64,000 nucleotides of DNA from Molossus alvarezi (GCA_037176705.1 CM073896.1:20968708-21032707); one strand, 5' to 3'; counted from the stretch's first letter, positions 34,059 to 46,072 are shown. Translations and numbers: made by a program. The notes: a model not told the origin generated them from the letters alone.

Positions 34059-35606
34059 GAAAGATGGTGGTGGGCAGCATCGGAGGGCATATGAGGGTGT
34101 GAGAGAGTGAGCTAGAGTGTGAGAGAGTGTGAGTGGACGTGAAGGTGGACGACCAAACCTGAGCAGTGCAGAGCCGCGGAGCAGAAGGTTTCTGTGCTGT
34201 GGACAGGAGCAGCCGGCTACCACTGTAAGCGGTCCTTCAGGGAGCTTCTCCCTGCACCCTGGGGAGGTCCCACCATTTTTGAAGATCCTGGGTCTTCCCT
34301 GGGAGGAGGCAGTGGGAGCAGCTAGAGCCCAACAACCTGAGCCCACCAGTGCACCTGGCATCATCGGACAAGTGGACATTCTGTGTCAACACAGATCTGT
34401 GCATAGTAGTGGAGCTCCCAAGGTGCCGGCCGCGAAATCTGCAGACAGCCTGGAGCCCAGCACCACCCCCCATAGTAGCATCCTTATCAGAGTCGAGATA
34501 TACCCCCAGCAACAGAGGCTGGGGAACAGACATCCATCCCCAGGCAACAGAAGCACAGAGCAGCAGCTGAGACCCATCCCCAAAAGCTACAGCTAAAGCT
34601 GAGCCCCACAAGGCAGCAAAACTCCCCAGCTGCCATCTGTGGGACATGGGGCTCCACAGAGACCTGTGCAGTCCAGCAGTTCACAAGATCATCGGGAAGC
34701 CAGAGCCCCACAGGGACTGGTGCTATCCAGCTGCCTGCCCATGGGACCTGCAGGGTGCGGGGGCACCAGAGAGGCCTATGTGACCCAGCTGCTCAGAAGA
34801 TAGGCTTAGAGGATGTGAAAATGGAGGTGGAGTGAATAGAACTTACCAGATAATATCTCAGGACCAAATGGGAATTGCAACTAAAATAAAGACAAATCCT
34901 CTGAAAAAAGCAACAGAAAAGCACCAGGACAGGAACATATAACCAGGGACAGTGGCAGGATCTGTGGAGGCACGAGAAGGTGACAGGCTAGAAGCCCACA
35001 GACAGCAGCAGACTTAGCTGTGAGCAGCGCCCTTGGGGTATAAAGACCAAGAACGCTCCACAGCCCAGAGAGCCAGGACAGAGTGCTAAAATAGCCACAG
35101 CCATTCACCTGGAGGCTACGGAATAGCGAGGGCTGACTGGGCTGGAACTCTGTGGGGACACTGGGAATTTGGAGGGCACTCAGAGCTTTGGATGAATTGT
35201 GGCCACAAAGGATGGTGGCCAGTGTGCTCCTTCCCAGAGCTGTGGGGAGAAGCAGCAGCCCCCACCTCGGAGATTCAGCCTTTCCCAGGTGAGGCAAAGA
35301 AATGCAAATTGAGGCTCGTTAACAACAGGTATCTATCCTTACCTCTGGAAATCCTCGTATGCAGAACACCAATGCTACATTCCAAGGCACTGAGTAACTA
35401 AACTACTAGCCTCCAGGAAAAAGCTAGAGGATAACTGAACTTTTCCTGGGCTTGCAAATCTACCCAGGAAAGTAAGACTTGACAGTGGTGTTTAATGTGG
35501 GCCCACCAAGGCCCATCCAAACGCAGCAGAGGGAGCAACAAACAGCAGAACACCAAAACCCACAGGGAAAATTTGGCAGGTTCCAAAACCCACTGAGTTA
35601 GACAAA
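34059..35606 (+). promoter_or_regulatory. L1 5' UTR / internal promoter region
   Basis: It begins GAAAGATGGTGGTGGGCAGC; AAGATGGTGG at 34061-34070 resembles the YY1 site (AAGATGGCGGC) that positions transcription starts at L1 5' ends. It is GC-richer than the flanks and contains TGTGAGAGAGTG repeats at 34097-34131. Several open frames longer than 130 codons run antisense (for example 34237-34647 and 34881-35297). Promoter activity is inferred from family knowledge only. Confidence 0.7.
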
Positions 35607-36395
35607 ATGGTGAAACAAAGAAACAAACCACAAATAAAAAAACAAGAGAAGTCTATCAAAGATGAGATCAATGAAATTCAGCTAACAAATTATCAGAGGA
35701 AGAGTTCAAAGCTATGATCTTGAGGAAGCTCAACAGCATGAGGAAGGAAATCAGCACCATGAGAAAAGAGATAGAAACATTGAAAACCAACCAAGTGGAA
35801 ATGAAGAATGACATAGCAGAAATAAAGAACACATTGGAAGGACTAACCAACAGAGTAGAGGAAGCTAAGGAATGGACCGGTGAATTAGAAGACATGGTAG
35901 AAAAAATCAACCAATCAGAAAACTAAAAGGAATAAACAATTAAAAAAAAAATAGAAAGATAGCTTAAGAGAACTGTGGGACAACTGGAAATGTAATAACA
36001 TTCACATCATAGGAGTACCCAAAGAGGAAGAAAATGGGTAAGGATTAGAGAATATATTTGAAGATGTAGTGACAGAAAACTTCCCTAATTTGGTGAAGCA
36101 AGAAGACATTCAAGTTCAACAAGTACAGAGAGCCCCGAATAAGAAGTACCCAAACAGGCCCACACCAAGACACATAGTGATTAAAATGCCAACAATTAAA
36201 GACAAAGAGAGAATCCTAAAGGCAGCAAGAGATAAGCAACAGGTTACCTACAAAGGAAACCCCATAAGGCTCTCAGCTCACTTCTCAACAGAAACACTAC
36301 AAGCCAGAAGAGAGTGGCATGAAGTAATCAACGTCATGAAAAACAAGGAAATCAATCCAAACTGCTCTATCCAGCAAGGCTATCATTTAAAATAG
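35607..36395 (+). pseudogene. L1 ORF1p remnant
   Basis: Starts at ATG 35607 (MVKQRNKPQIKKQEKS-like) and ends at TAG 36393-36395. The N-terminal half encodes a heptad-rich coiled coil (35714-35926; LRKLNSMRKEISTMRKEIE) used for trimerisation. The C-terminal half (36069-36395) holds the nucleic-acid-binding region with RPTPRHIVIKMPTIKDKERI and VTYKGNPIRLSAHFS. A stop at about 35924, frameshifts and a stop near 36040 separate them. ORF1p is the RNA chaperone of the L1 RNP; this copy cannot make it. Confidence 0.88.
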
Positions 36396-36495
36396 AAGGT
36401 CAAATAAAGAACTCCCCCCCCCCACCAAAAAAAAAAGGCTAAGGGAATATATTAGTAGAAGCAATAGGAAGAAAAATATAAGCACACTAAACAAA

Positions 36496-39400
36496 ATGGC
36501 AATTAATAAGTACATATCAGTTATATCAGTTGTCACCTTAAATGTGAGTGGTTTGAATGCTCTGATAAAAAGACACAGAGTTGCTGACTGGATAAGAAAG
36601 CATGACTCACATATATGTTGTATATAAGAAACCCACCTAACAACAAAAGACTCACATAGATTGAAAGTGAAGGGATGGAAAAAAATCTTTCAAGCAAACA
36701 AAAAGGGAAAAAAAAAAAGCTCAGATAGCAATACTCATATCTGAGAAAGGAGATTTATCAAGATGAAGGCAATAACTAGAGACAAAGGCGGCCACTACAT
36801 AATATTGAAAGGATCTATCCAACAGGAAAATATAACCTTGGTAAACTTATATGCACACAATATAGGAGCACCGACATATATTAAAAATTTTCTACACGAC
36901 TTCAAAGGAGAAATCAACAGCAATATAATTATAGTAGGGGACTTCAGCACCCTGGTGACATCACGGGATAGGTCCTCTAGACAAAAAATTAACAGGGAAA
37001 CACAGACTCTAAATAAAAATTAGATAAAATGGATTTAATAGATATCTACAGAGAATTACACCCCAAAACTACAGAATTCACATTCTTCTCAAGTGCACTT
37101 GGGACATTCTCAAAGATAAACCACATATTAGGGCACAAACTAAGTATCTACAAGTTCAAGAAGAATAAAATCATATTAAACATCTTCACAGATCACAATG
37201 GCATGAAACTAGAAGTCAATTACAACAAGAACATGCAAAGACTTTTGAAAGAACATGCAAAGACATTGGATGCTAAATAGCACGTTATTGAACAATGAAT
37301 GGGTTATCATGGAGATCAAGGAAGAAATTAAAAACTTTCTGGAAGCCAATGAAAATGAACACACAACAACACAACATATATGGGATGCAGCGAAAGCAGT
37401 TCTGAGAGGGAAGTTCATATACTACACACCTACCTCAAAAAAACAAGAAAAATATCTAATAGACTATCTAACCTCACAACTTAAAGTACTGGAAAGCAAA
37501 CAAAAAGAAAATCCCAGAGCAAGTAGAAGGAAGGAAATAGTAAAGATAAGAGCAGAAATAAATGACATGGAGACCAAGAAAACAATGGAAAAGATTAATA
37601 AAACAAAGAGATGGTTCTTTGAGAAGATAAACAAGATTGATGGACCGTAAGCTAGACTTGCCAAGAAACAAAGAGAGAGAACCCAAATAAAATCAGAAAT
37701 GAAAGAGGACAAATAATAAGTAACACACAGAAATACAAAGAATTGTTAACAAATACTATGAAAAATTATACGGCAACAAATTCGACAATCTAAGCAAAAT
37801 GGACAAATTTTTAGAAACACAGTCTCCCAAAATTGAACTGGGAAGAGACAGAAAACTTGAAAAAACCAATAACAACAAAAGAAATTGAAGATGTAATCAA
37901 AACTCTCCCAGCAAACAAAATCCCAGGCCCAGATGGCTTCACGAAGGAATTTTACCGAACACTCAAAGAACTAATACCAATTCTCCTCAAACTATTTCGA
38001 AATATTCAAGATGAAAGAAGACTTCCAAACTCGTTTTATGAGGCCAGCATAATTCTAATTAAAAAACCAGAAAAAGACACTACAGAAAAAGAAAACTACA
38101 GGCCAATATCCCTGATGAACATAGATGCCAAAATCCTGAACAAAATCCTGAACAAAATATTAACAATTCGAATCCAGCAATACGTAAAAAAAAAAAAAAA
38201 AAAAAAAATTATTCACCATGACCATGTGGGATTTATCTCAGGGATGCAAGGCTGGTACAATATTCACAAATCAATAAATGTGATTCACCACATAAACAAA
38301 ATAAAAGATAAAAATTATATGATCATATCAATAGATGCTGAAAAAGTATTTGACAAAATCCAGCACCCATTTCTGATAAAAACACTCAGCAATGTGGGAA
38401 TAGAGGGATCATATCTCAACATAGTAAAGGCCATATATGAAAGATGAACAGCCAACATCATACTTAATGGGCAAAAATTAAAAGCATTTTCCTTAAGAAC
38501 AGGAACAAGACAAGGATGCCAACTTTTGCCACTCTTATTTAACATAGTACTCGAAGTCTTATCCACAGCAATCAGACAGGAAGAAAAAATAAAAGGGATC
38601 CAAATTGGAAAGGAGGAAGTGAAACTGTCATTATCCGCAGATGACATGATACTATACGTAGAAAAACCCAAAGACTCCATCAAAAATTTACTAGATTTAA
38701 TAAATGAATTTGGCAAAGTAGCAGGATACAAAATTAATGTCAAGAAATTGATCGATGGCATTCTTATACACCAATGAGGAACTCACAGAAAGAGAAACTG
38801 AAAAAACAATCCCATTTACCATCACAGCAAAAAAAATTAGGATAACTAGCAATAAAATTAACCAAAAAAATAAAGGACCTATTAACAGAAAACGACAGGT
38901 CATTGAAAAAAGAAATAGAGGAAGATATAAAAAAGTGGAAGCACATACCTTTTTCATGAATTGGAAGAATTAACATCATTAAAATGTCCATATTACCCAA
39001 AGCAATGTATAGATTCAATGCAATCCCCATCAAAATACCAACGACGTACTTCACAGAACTAGAACAAATACTTCAAACGTTCATATGGAACCAAAAAAGA
39101 CCTCGAATAGCCACAGCAACCTTGAAAAAAGAAGAACAAAGTTGGAGGGATCACATTACTAGATTTCAGGTTATACTACAAAGCCACTATAATCAAAACA
39201 GCCTGGTACTGGCACAAGAACAGGCATATAGACCAGTGGAACAGAACAGAGATCCCAGAAATGGACCCAAGGCAATATGGTCAATTAATATTTGACAAAG
39301 GTGGCAAGAGCATATAGTGGAGTAAAGACAACCTCTTTAATAAATGGTGTTGGGAAAATTGGACAGCTACATGCAAAAAAATGAAACTAGATCATCAAAT

Positions 39401-40359
39401 TACACCCTACAGAAAAATAAACTCAAAATGGATAAAAGACTTAAATGTGACTCATGTATCCATAAAAATCCTAGAAGAAACTGTAGGCAACAAAATTTCA
39501 GATATCATATGCAGCAGAATTTTCACTGATACATCACCTAAGGCAATAGAAACAAAGAAGAAAATGAACACATGGGACTACATGAAACTCAAAAGCTTCT
39601 GCACAGCAAAAGAAACAACCACCAAAATGGAAATGCAACCCACTATATGGGAGAGCATCATAGCCAATGATAAATCAAATAAGGGGTGAGTTTCCAAAAT
39701 ATAGAGAGTGCTCATACAACTCAGCAAAAGGAAGACAAAGAACCCAATTAAAAAATGGGCAGAGGAACTAAATAGACACCTCTCCAAACAGGACATACAA
39801 ATGTCTAAGAGACATCTGAAGAAATGCTCAATATCACTAATCATCAGAGAGATGCAAATTAAAACAACAATGAGGTATCACCTCACACTTATCAGAATGG
39901 CCACCATGAAAAAATCATCAAACAACTGTAGGCGAGGTTGTGGAGGAAAGGGAACTTAAGTACACTGCTGGTGGCAATGCAGACTAGTGCAGCCATTATG
40001 GAAAACACTATGGTCTTACCTCAGAAAATTAAAAATTGAACTTTTATTTGACCCAGTGATCCCACTTCTAGGAATATACCCTAAGAAGCCTGAAACACCA
40101 ATCAGAAAGAATATATGTACCCACATGTTCATAGCAGCACCATTTACAATAGCTTAGATCTGGAATCAGCCCCAATGTCCATCAGTAGACAAATGGATAA
40201 AAGTACATATACACAACGGAGTACTACGCAGCTGTAAGAAAGAAAAATCTTTTATTCTTTGAGATGACATGGAGGGACATGGAGAGTATTATCCTAAGCG
40301 AAGCAAGCCCAACAGAGAAAGACAAATACCACACGATCTCACTTATTTGTGGAATATAA
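36496..40359 (+). pseudogene. L1 ORF2p remnant (endonuclease, RT, C-terminal domain)
   Basis: From ATG 36496 to TAA 40357-40359. The endonuclease part keeps LNVSGLNALIKRHRVADW but has a stop just before the ETH motif and several frameshifts. The RT region is best preserved at 37833-38447 ([50 protein letters not shown]); the catalytic box reads SADDMILY near 38634, with S replacing the usual F/Y before ADD. The C-terminal part is split into pieces (38984-39295, 39381-39689, 39708-39959), and the cysteine motif region is altered near 39925. A run of 23 A at 38186-38208 lies inside the RT coding frame without shifting it. Confidence 0.9.
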
Positions 40360-40596
40360 TAAACATAATAGTCTGAGGAATGGGGTAGTCCCAGAGACGT
40401 GGAAGTGGGATACAGACTGACAATCCCCAGAAGAGTGCTTGAGGGGAGAGATAATCCACAGAAATTCATGCATGTATGCATGAATAATGGATATGGACAA
40501 CAAACTGGGGACAGAGTTGGGAGGGTGGAGGAGGGGATCATCAGTGGGGGAAAAAGGATAAACATCTGTAACAAAAATCAATTAATTTAATTAAAA
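40360..40596 (+). other. L1 3' UTR and first A-rich tail
   Basis: Typical end of the young lineage: GTCCCAGAGACGTGGAAGTG, TCCCCAGAAGAGTGCTTGAG, AATAATGGATATGGACAACA and AACATCTGTAACAAAAATCA, then an AATTAATTTAATTAAAAAA tail. The same end occurs antisense at 21083 and 22288. Confidence 0.85.
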
Positions 40597-40671
40597 AAGA
40601 TCATTGAACTACACACATAAAATATTTAATTGTATGTAAATTATTAGTCAATAAATTTGATTAAAAAACAA
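40597..40671 (+). other. Probable 3'-transduced sequence of the full-length L1
   Basis: About 75 bases lie between the L1 tail and the downstream direct repeat. They read GATCATTGAACTACACACAT, GTATGTAAATTATTAGTC, then AATAAA at 40650-40655 and a second A-rich end TTAAAAAACAAA. They resemble the terminus of an older L1M. Being inside the target duplication, they probably entered with the L1 transcript. Confidence 0.7.
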
Positions 40672-40858
40672 AAGATGCTTTTTATGAACCTAAGAAGCAT
40701 TATATATATTTCTTTTAAAAAAACTTTTTAATTATTAATAATTATTTTACAAATATGAGCTCATCTAAAAAACAAAAGAAATAGAATGGTAATTAAAGTT
40801 AAGGAGAAACCCATGAATGTGTCTGGTATGATAAAAATATCCACCCCCTCCCCCATCC

Positions 40859-41785
40859 TGTTTTCATTGCAACTGTATTTATAGCAGTCATACAGGATAG
40901 CAATCTAGGTATCCATCAGTGGAAAAATGAATACAGAAAATGTTTTATTCACAAACACACATACCCCCCCACACACACACACACATCCTCTATGGAATTT
41001 AATTCAGCTATAAAAGGAAGGGAATATTGCCATTGGTGACAACACAGATGGACCTTGAGGGATTATAGTAAGTGAAGCAAGTCAGAGAAAGGCAAATGTC
41101 ATATGATCTTACTTTTTCTTTGTTAATCCTCACCCAAGGATATTTTTACCATTGACTTTTTTAGAGAGTGGAAAAGAAGGATAGAGGGAAAGAGAAAGAG
41201 AGAAACATTGATGTGAGAGAGACATATTGAGTGGTTGCCTCATGCATGTGCCCTGACCCAGCCAGGGATTGAACCTACACCCTGGGTACATGCCCTTGAC
41301 TAGGAACCGAACCCGAGACCATTCTCTATGCAGGCCGAAGCTCCAACCCTGAAAAATACCAGTCAGGGCTTATATCATCTCACTTACATGTGGAATTTTG
41401 AAAAAGAAAAACAAAACAGACTTATGGAAACACTGAACAGATTGTTGGTTGCCAGAAGCAGAGTTGGAGGGACAGGCTGAATGGGTGAAGGGGAAAAATA
41501 CACACTTTGCAGTTATGAAATAATGACTTTCTGAGGATCTAATGTAGCATAATGACTATAGTTAACAACACTGTGTTGTATATTAAAAGGTGCTACGTTG
41601 GTAGATTTAAAAGTTCTCACCACAAGAAAAAAACTGAAATTTTGTGTGGTAATGGATGCTTATTAGACTTATTATGGTGATTATTTTGCAATATACATAT
41701 ATATAAATATAAAATCATTATGTTGCACACCTGTAACTAATATAGTGATGTATGTCAATTATATCTCAATTTAACAATCACATCC
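40859..41785 (+). mobile_element. Old L1M 3' end, split by a VES
   Basis: Sense L1M: CATTGCAACTGTATTTATAG, GGTATCCATCAGTGGAAAAA, ATTTAATTCAGCTATAAAAG, GTGACAACACAGATGGACCT, then after the VES CTCACTTACATGTGGAATTT, TTGGTTGCCAGAAGCAGAG, TATAGTTAACAACACTGTGT and GTTCTCACCACAAG. A CA tract is at 40972-40984. Non-coding. Confidence 0.85.
41114..41370 (-). mobile_element. VES SINE (group A)
   Basis: Antisense VES with the end AATCCTCACCCAAGGATATT, the GA-rich region, a B-box region (GGAACCGAACCCGAGACC) and the head AGCCCTGACTGG at 41370. The target duplication is the L1M sequence ATATGATCTTAC (41101-41112), repeated as ATATCATCTCAC after it. Confidence 0.9.
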
Positions 41786-43014
41786 CAAACCAGTTTTGAA
41801 AAGTAAGTGAAAGAAAAACTTGAAAGAAAATAAAAAAAGGAGTTTTGCTGAGTCTCAGTCACATGTCTCTAGCTAAAAACAGATGAAAGCATGTTTATCA
41901 AGATTAAAGTATCTTCCCTGAAATAAGAGAAAAAAAAAATATGGAATTCAAAATGGATGAAATCTATAACATTAGATGGAAAAGCTCAAGATTAGAAGCC
42001 TCCACTGATGGATGGCATTTTGTATATTTGTCAATACGCGCCACCCTCTAGGTTAGTTGCAGGGAGTGTAGATTTGGTAGCACTTACTGCAGGGCTGGAG
42101 CACAGGGGTTCCTACACGAGCAGGTTGTCTGAGGAACCCTGGGATAATATGAAAGCAGTTAATCTTCGCAGCACAGGCACAAAGGTGAAGTTGAATGTTC
42201 AGTCAACGGTTACATGGGTTGGTACATACCAAAGGAATGAGAAGGGAAGAATCAAATCGTCAGACACGAAAATACTAAAGAATCAGAAAGTAAGAAATCT
42301 TTCAAAAATAAAAATAAAAAGTACACAGTTATCGAATTGCATGTAATATTAAATGTTTTCTGTTCATTGGATGAATTCTCTTACCAAAAGATTTTTTATG
42401 TTTCAATAAATTTTGAAAGCCCTGGGGAGAATATTTCAAAACAGTTCATATATTAAAAGTTTATAAATTTATTTTAAGAAAAAAGTCCTGTACTCTTTTT
42501 GTTAATAAATATTCAATAATCAGAAATCAAGTACCACTAATTAGATGACACAGGTATAATAAATGACTTGTGTGACATATAGAAATTAGATTCAATCTTG
42601 TAATTTTGAAACATATACTTCAATGCACATGGATAATAAAGGTAGCCTTAAACTATTCATTATTTATATATTAATAATTATCAATTTATGAATTGTTATT
42701 ATTAATAAAATGATTATCTGTTTACTGTGCTCTGTAGTTACCTATGTAGTACTGGTGTCTCCTACTATAACTCTACACTTATGTTCACCGATTCTCTTGT
42801 CTGCTTTCCTTTTTAGGCAGAAACCCTAACTTTTTGGCTAGTTAGGAAAAGTCAGTGGGAGGTAGAGTGAGAGAATCATCCACCATGCGTAAAAATGAAT
42901 TATTTCCTATCTTTCCTTGGTTTCATGAGTAAGAGATATTTATATTTTAGTGTATGAGTCCTATGTGGGAAATTTTATTGCACACATATGTATACCTAAT
43001 TCTTGTTTTCACTC
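41786..43014. other. Unassigned stretch
   Basis: The segment 42000-42345 is less AT-rich than its flanks and carries a plus-strand frame of 112 codons without recognisable similarity or codon bias. Otherwise nothing recognised. Confidence 0.45.
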
Positions 43015-43870
43015 TCTGCATGGTGTCTTTTGATGAAAGGTCTTAATTTTAATAGAGGTCTCTTTTTCCTTTTACGTCATTGCCTTGTTTCACCTGTTTA
43101 AGGAAATGAAGAGCATGGTAGTGTCTTCTAGTGCTTTCCTATGGATCTAATGGATCTTTCTTAAGGATCTACTGTCAATTTGGAATTGTAGGACACTTGT
43201 GAAGTAAGACAGATACCAAAATTTCTGTCTTTTATTTGGAAAAGACATTTACTTGCTGGTAATATAGTGCCATTATTTTTGTTAGAAATGAAGTAAATTT
43301 TCTATTTCATTCATTTGGTTTGTTTTGTTTCTCTTACAAAACTATCACACTGTCAGGCCCTGGCCAGGTATCTCAGTTGGTTAGAGTGTCATCCCAATAT
43401 GCCAAGGTTGCAGGTTCAATCCCTGGTCAGACTCAACCAATAAATGCATAAATAAGTGGAACAACAAATCAATGTTTGTCTCCCTCTTTCTTTCTCTCCC
43501 TCCCTCCCTCCCCCATTCCCTACCCCCATTCCCTCCCTGTCCCTTCCTCTTTTGAAAATCAATACAAATTTAAAGAAGCAGGAAAGATAATAAAATAACA
43601 TTTAAAAAAATCACAGTATCTTAATCAAGGTACCGCTATGGTAAATTTTGACATATGGTAATATAAATTTCCTGAATTTATTTTCCAATTTCAATATTGC
43701 TTTAGCTATCTTTGGACAATTTTGTTTTCATACAATTTTCAGAATCAGCTTGGTAGTTTGCCCTAAATAACCGCTGGTACTTTTGACTAGGATTTCATTA
43801 AATCTATAGATTGATTTGGGAAAGACTATTTAATTAAACATAACATTTTGTTATCCATGGCATTATGCAC
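43015..43870 (-). mobile_element. Old L1M ORF2 (antisense), split by a VES
   Basis: Diverged antisense ORF2: GGTGTCTTTTGATGAAAGGT, TGTTTAAGGAAATGAAGAGC on the left and, after the VES, CAATATTGCTTTAGCTATCT, GATTTCATTAAATCTATAGA and TTGATTTGGGAAAGACTA on the right. Limits approximate. Confidence 0.6.
43358..43606 (+). mobile_element. VES SINE, group C (ATAAGTGGAACAACAAAT variant)
   Basis: The head GGCCCTGGCCAGGTATCTCAG and a B box (GGTTCAATCCCTGGTCAG) are followed not by the usual CGATCCC-type middle but by CAACCAATAAATGCATAAATAAGTGGAACAACAAATC, then a long C/T-rich run. The same arrangement appears at 62912. Confidence 0.85.
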
Positions 43871-43967
43871 AAGATATTTTAAATAAGGTAAATAGGGAGA
43901 TAAAGAAATATTACTGATAACAGTGACTCCAGAGGAGTGAAATGTAAGTTAGAAGCTATGAGTATTG

Positions 43968-45336
43968 CCCTGTAGTATAATCTGAAGTCAGGTAGTGTGA
44001 TACTTCTGGCATCATTATTTCTTCTCAGGATTGCTTTGACTATTCAGGGCCTTTTGAGGTTCCATACAAATCTGATGATATTTTTGTTCTATTTCTTTAA
44101 AAAATGGCATTGAGATGTTGATGGTCAATTGCATTAAATCTGTATATTGCTTTGGGTAATATGTATCCTATGTCAGTTTTTCTAATCCATGAATACAGAA
44201 TATCTTTCCATTTCCTGTGTCTTTCTCAATCTCTTTTAATAATGCTTTGTAGTTTTCAGTATATAGGTGCTTCACATCCTTTCTTAAGTTTATTCCTAGG
44301 TACTTATTCTTTTTGTTGCAATTGCTGAAAGAGAAAATAATGAAACTAGACTACAGTTTGTTCCCACATACAAAAATCAATTCAAAATGGATCAAAGACC
44401 TAAATATAAGATTTGAAACAATAAAATATATAGAAGAAAATGTAGATACTAAACTTATGGACCTTGGTCTTAGAGAAGATTTTATGAATTTGACCCCAAA
44501 GGCAAGGAAAGTAAATGCAAAAATAAATGAATGGAACTCTATCATACTAAAAAGCTCCTGCACAATAGAAGAAACAGACAATAGAACAAAAAGGCAACCA
44601 ACCAAATGGGAGAAGATATTTGCAAGCGACAGTTCTGACAAAAGATTAATATCCAAAATATATAAAGAACTCATACAACTCAACACCAAACAAAGAAACA
44701 ATCCAATTAAAAATGGTCAGAGGACCTAAATAGTTTTTTCTTGTAAGAAGACACGCAAATGACCAATGGATATATAAAAAGATGCTCAACTTCACCAGCT
44801 ATTAGGGAAATTCAATTAAAAACTACCAAGAGATACCACCTCATACCTGTTAGATTGTCTATTATCACTAAGTAAAGTAAAAACAAGTGTTGGAGAGGTT
44901 GTGGATAAAAAGAACATTCATTCACTGTTGGTGGGAATGTAAAATGGTACAGCCACTATGAAAAACAGTATGGAGGTTCCTGAAACAATTAGGAACAGAG
45001 TTACCATATGACCCAGCAATGCCTCTTCCTGGTATCTGCCCAAAAAATTTGAAAATATTTATCTGGAAAGGTAAATGAACCTCTGGGTTCATTGCAACAT
45101 TATCCACAGTGGCCAAGACATAAAAACAACTGAAGTGTCCTTCACTGGATGATTGGATAAAGAAGATGTGGTAAAGACCTGGTTGGTTTGCTCAGTGGTT
45201 AGAGTGTTGGCCCATGGACCAATGAGTCACAGGTTTGATTCCAGTCAAGGACACATACCTTGGTTGCGGTTCATTTCTGACCCTGGTTGGGGTCGTGCGG
45301 GAGGCAACCAGTTCATGTGTCCTTCTCACATCGATG

Positions 45337-45375
<39 letters not shown>

Positions 45376-45868
45376 TTTTCTCTCTACCCCCCTCCTTTCC
45401 ACTCTATCTGAAGATAAATAGAAAAACATCCTCAGGTGAGGATTTAAAACAAAAGAAGAAGACGTGGTACATATATACAATGGAATACTACTCAGCCATA
45501 AAAAACGATGAAATACCGCCATTTGCAACAACATGGATGGACCTTAAAAATATCAGACTAAGCACAATGAGTCAATCAGAAAAAGCTAAGAACCCTTTGA
45601 TTTCACTCATATGTGAGATATACAACTGAAACTCAGAGACACAGACACAGACAACAGTACGGTGGTTACCAGAGAGAAGGGGGTGGGTATAATAAAGAGT
45701 AAAGGGTCAAAAGACATGGTGATGGAAGATAACTTGGGGTGGTGGGCACACATGCAATATACAGATAATGATCATAGAATTGTACACTTGCAACCTATAT
45801 AATCTTATTAACCAATGTCACTCCAATAAATTTAATTTTTAAAAAAATTTTTAGAAAGAATAAAAAAT
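43968..45868 (+). mobile_element. 5'-inverted L1 with 13-bp direct repeats
   Basis: 43968-44335 is antisense ORF2 (TATAATCTGAAGTCAGGTAG to CCTAGGTACTTATTCTTTTT). At about 44336 the strand flips to sense ORF2 (ATGAAACTAGACTACAG), continuing to the 3' terminus CCAATGTCACTCCAATAAATTT and an A-rich tail. About 0.2 kb of ORF2 between the two parts is missing, as often happens in twin priming. The duplication GCTATGAGTATTG (43955-43967) recurs with one change at 45869-45881. A VES sits at 45174. A 138-codon ORF2 piece is still open at 44313-44729. Confidence 0.92.
45174..45456 (+). mobile_element. VES SINE (group A) inside the inverted L1
   Basis: Head GACCTGGTTGGTTTGCTCAG, a B-box region (AGGTTTGATTCCAGTC), an expanded CT tract (45340-45375) and the end CCTCAGGTGAGGATTTAAAA. 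The duplicated target AGAAGATGTGGTA (45161-45173) recurs as AGAAGACGTGGTA (45457-45469). Confidence 0.93.
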
Positions 45869-45881
45869 GCTATGAGTGTTG

Positions 45882-46033
45882 AATAAGGGATATGCCTTTG
45901 AAAATAAATATAAGAGATTACAGGTAATAAAATTAAAATCGAAATCTGAATTGCTTTCTGATGCACTGTACTGAAGGAACCTACACCACTATCTGTGTGA
46001 AAACATTTCATAAATCTAAAACGCCAGCACGCG

Positions 46034-46072
<39 letters not shown>

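Larger units (their letters stand above)
34059..40671 (+). mobile_element. Full-length, inactivated L1 with direct repeats
   Basis: A complete L1 of about 6.6 kb: 5' UTR (34059-35606), ORF1 remnant (35607-36395), inter-ORF spacer, ORF2 remnant (36496-40359), 3' UTR (to about 40572) and an A-rich tail, followed by about 75 extra bases. The duplication AAGATGCTCTTTATG (34044-34058) recurs with one change at 40672-40686. Both ORFs carry stops and frameshifts, so it is dead, but the 3' half is close in sequence to the young copy at 22288. The 5' UTR is richer in GC than its surroundings. Confidence 0.95.

Noticed and set aside
34129..34596. 155-codon plus-strand frame
   Set aside because: Lies in the GC-richer L1 5' UTR upstream of ORF1 and has no known similarity; treated as non-coding 5' UTR.
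42160..42200. TTCGCAGCACAGGCACAAAGG considered as a U6 snRNA pseudogene
   Set aside because: Only about ten bases (CGCAGCACA) resemble U6; the rest does not match.
42008..42346. 112-codon plus-strand frame, considered as a possible exon
   Set aside because: No recognisable similarity, no convincing splice signals in context and no codon bias visible; left unassigned.
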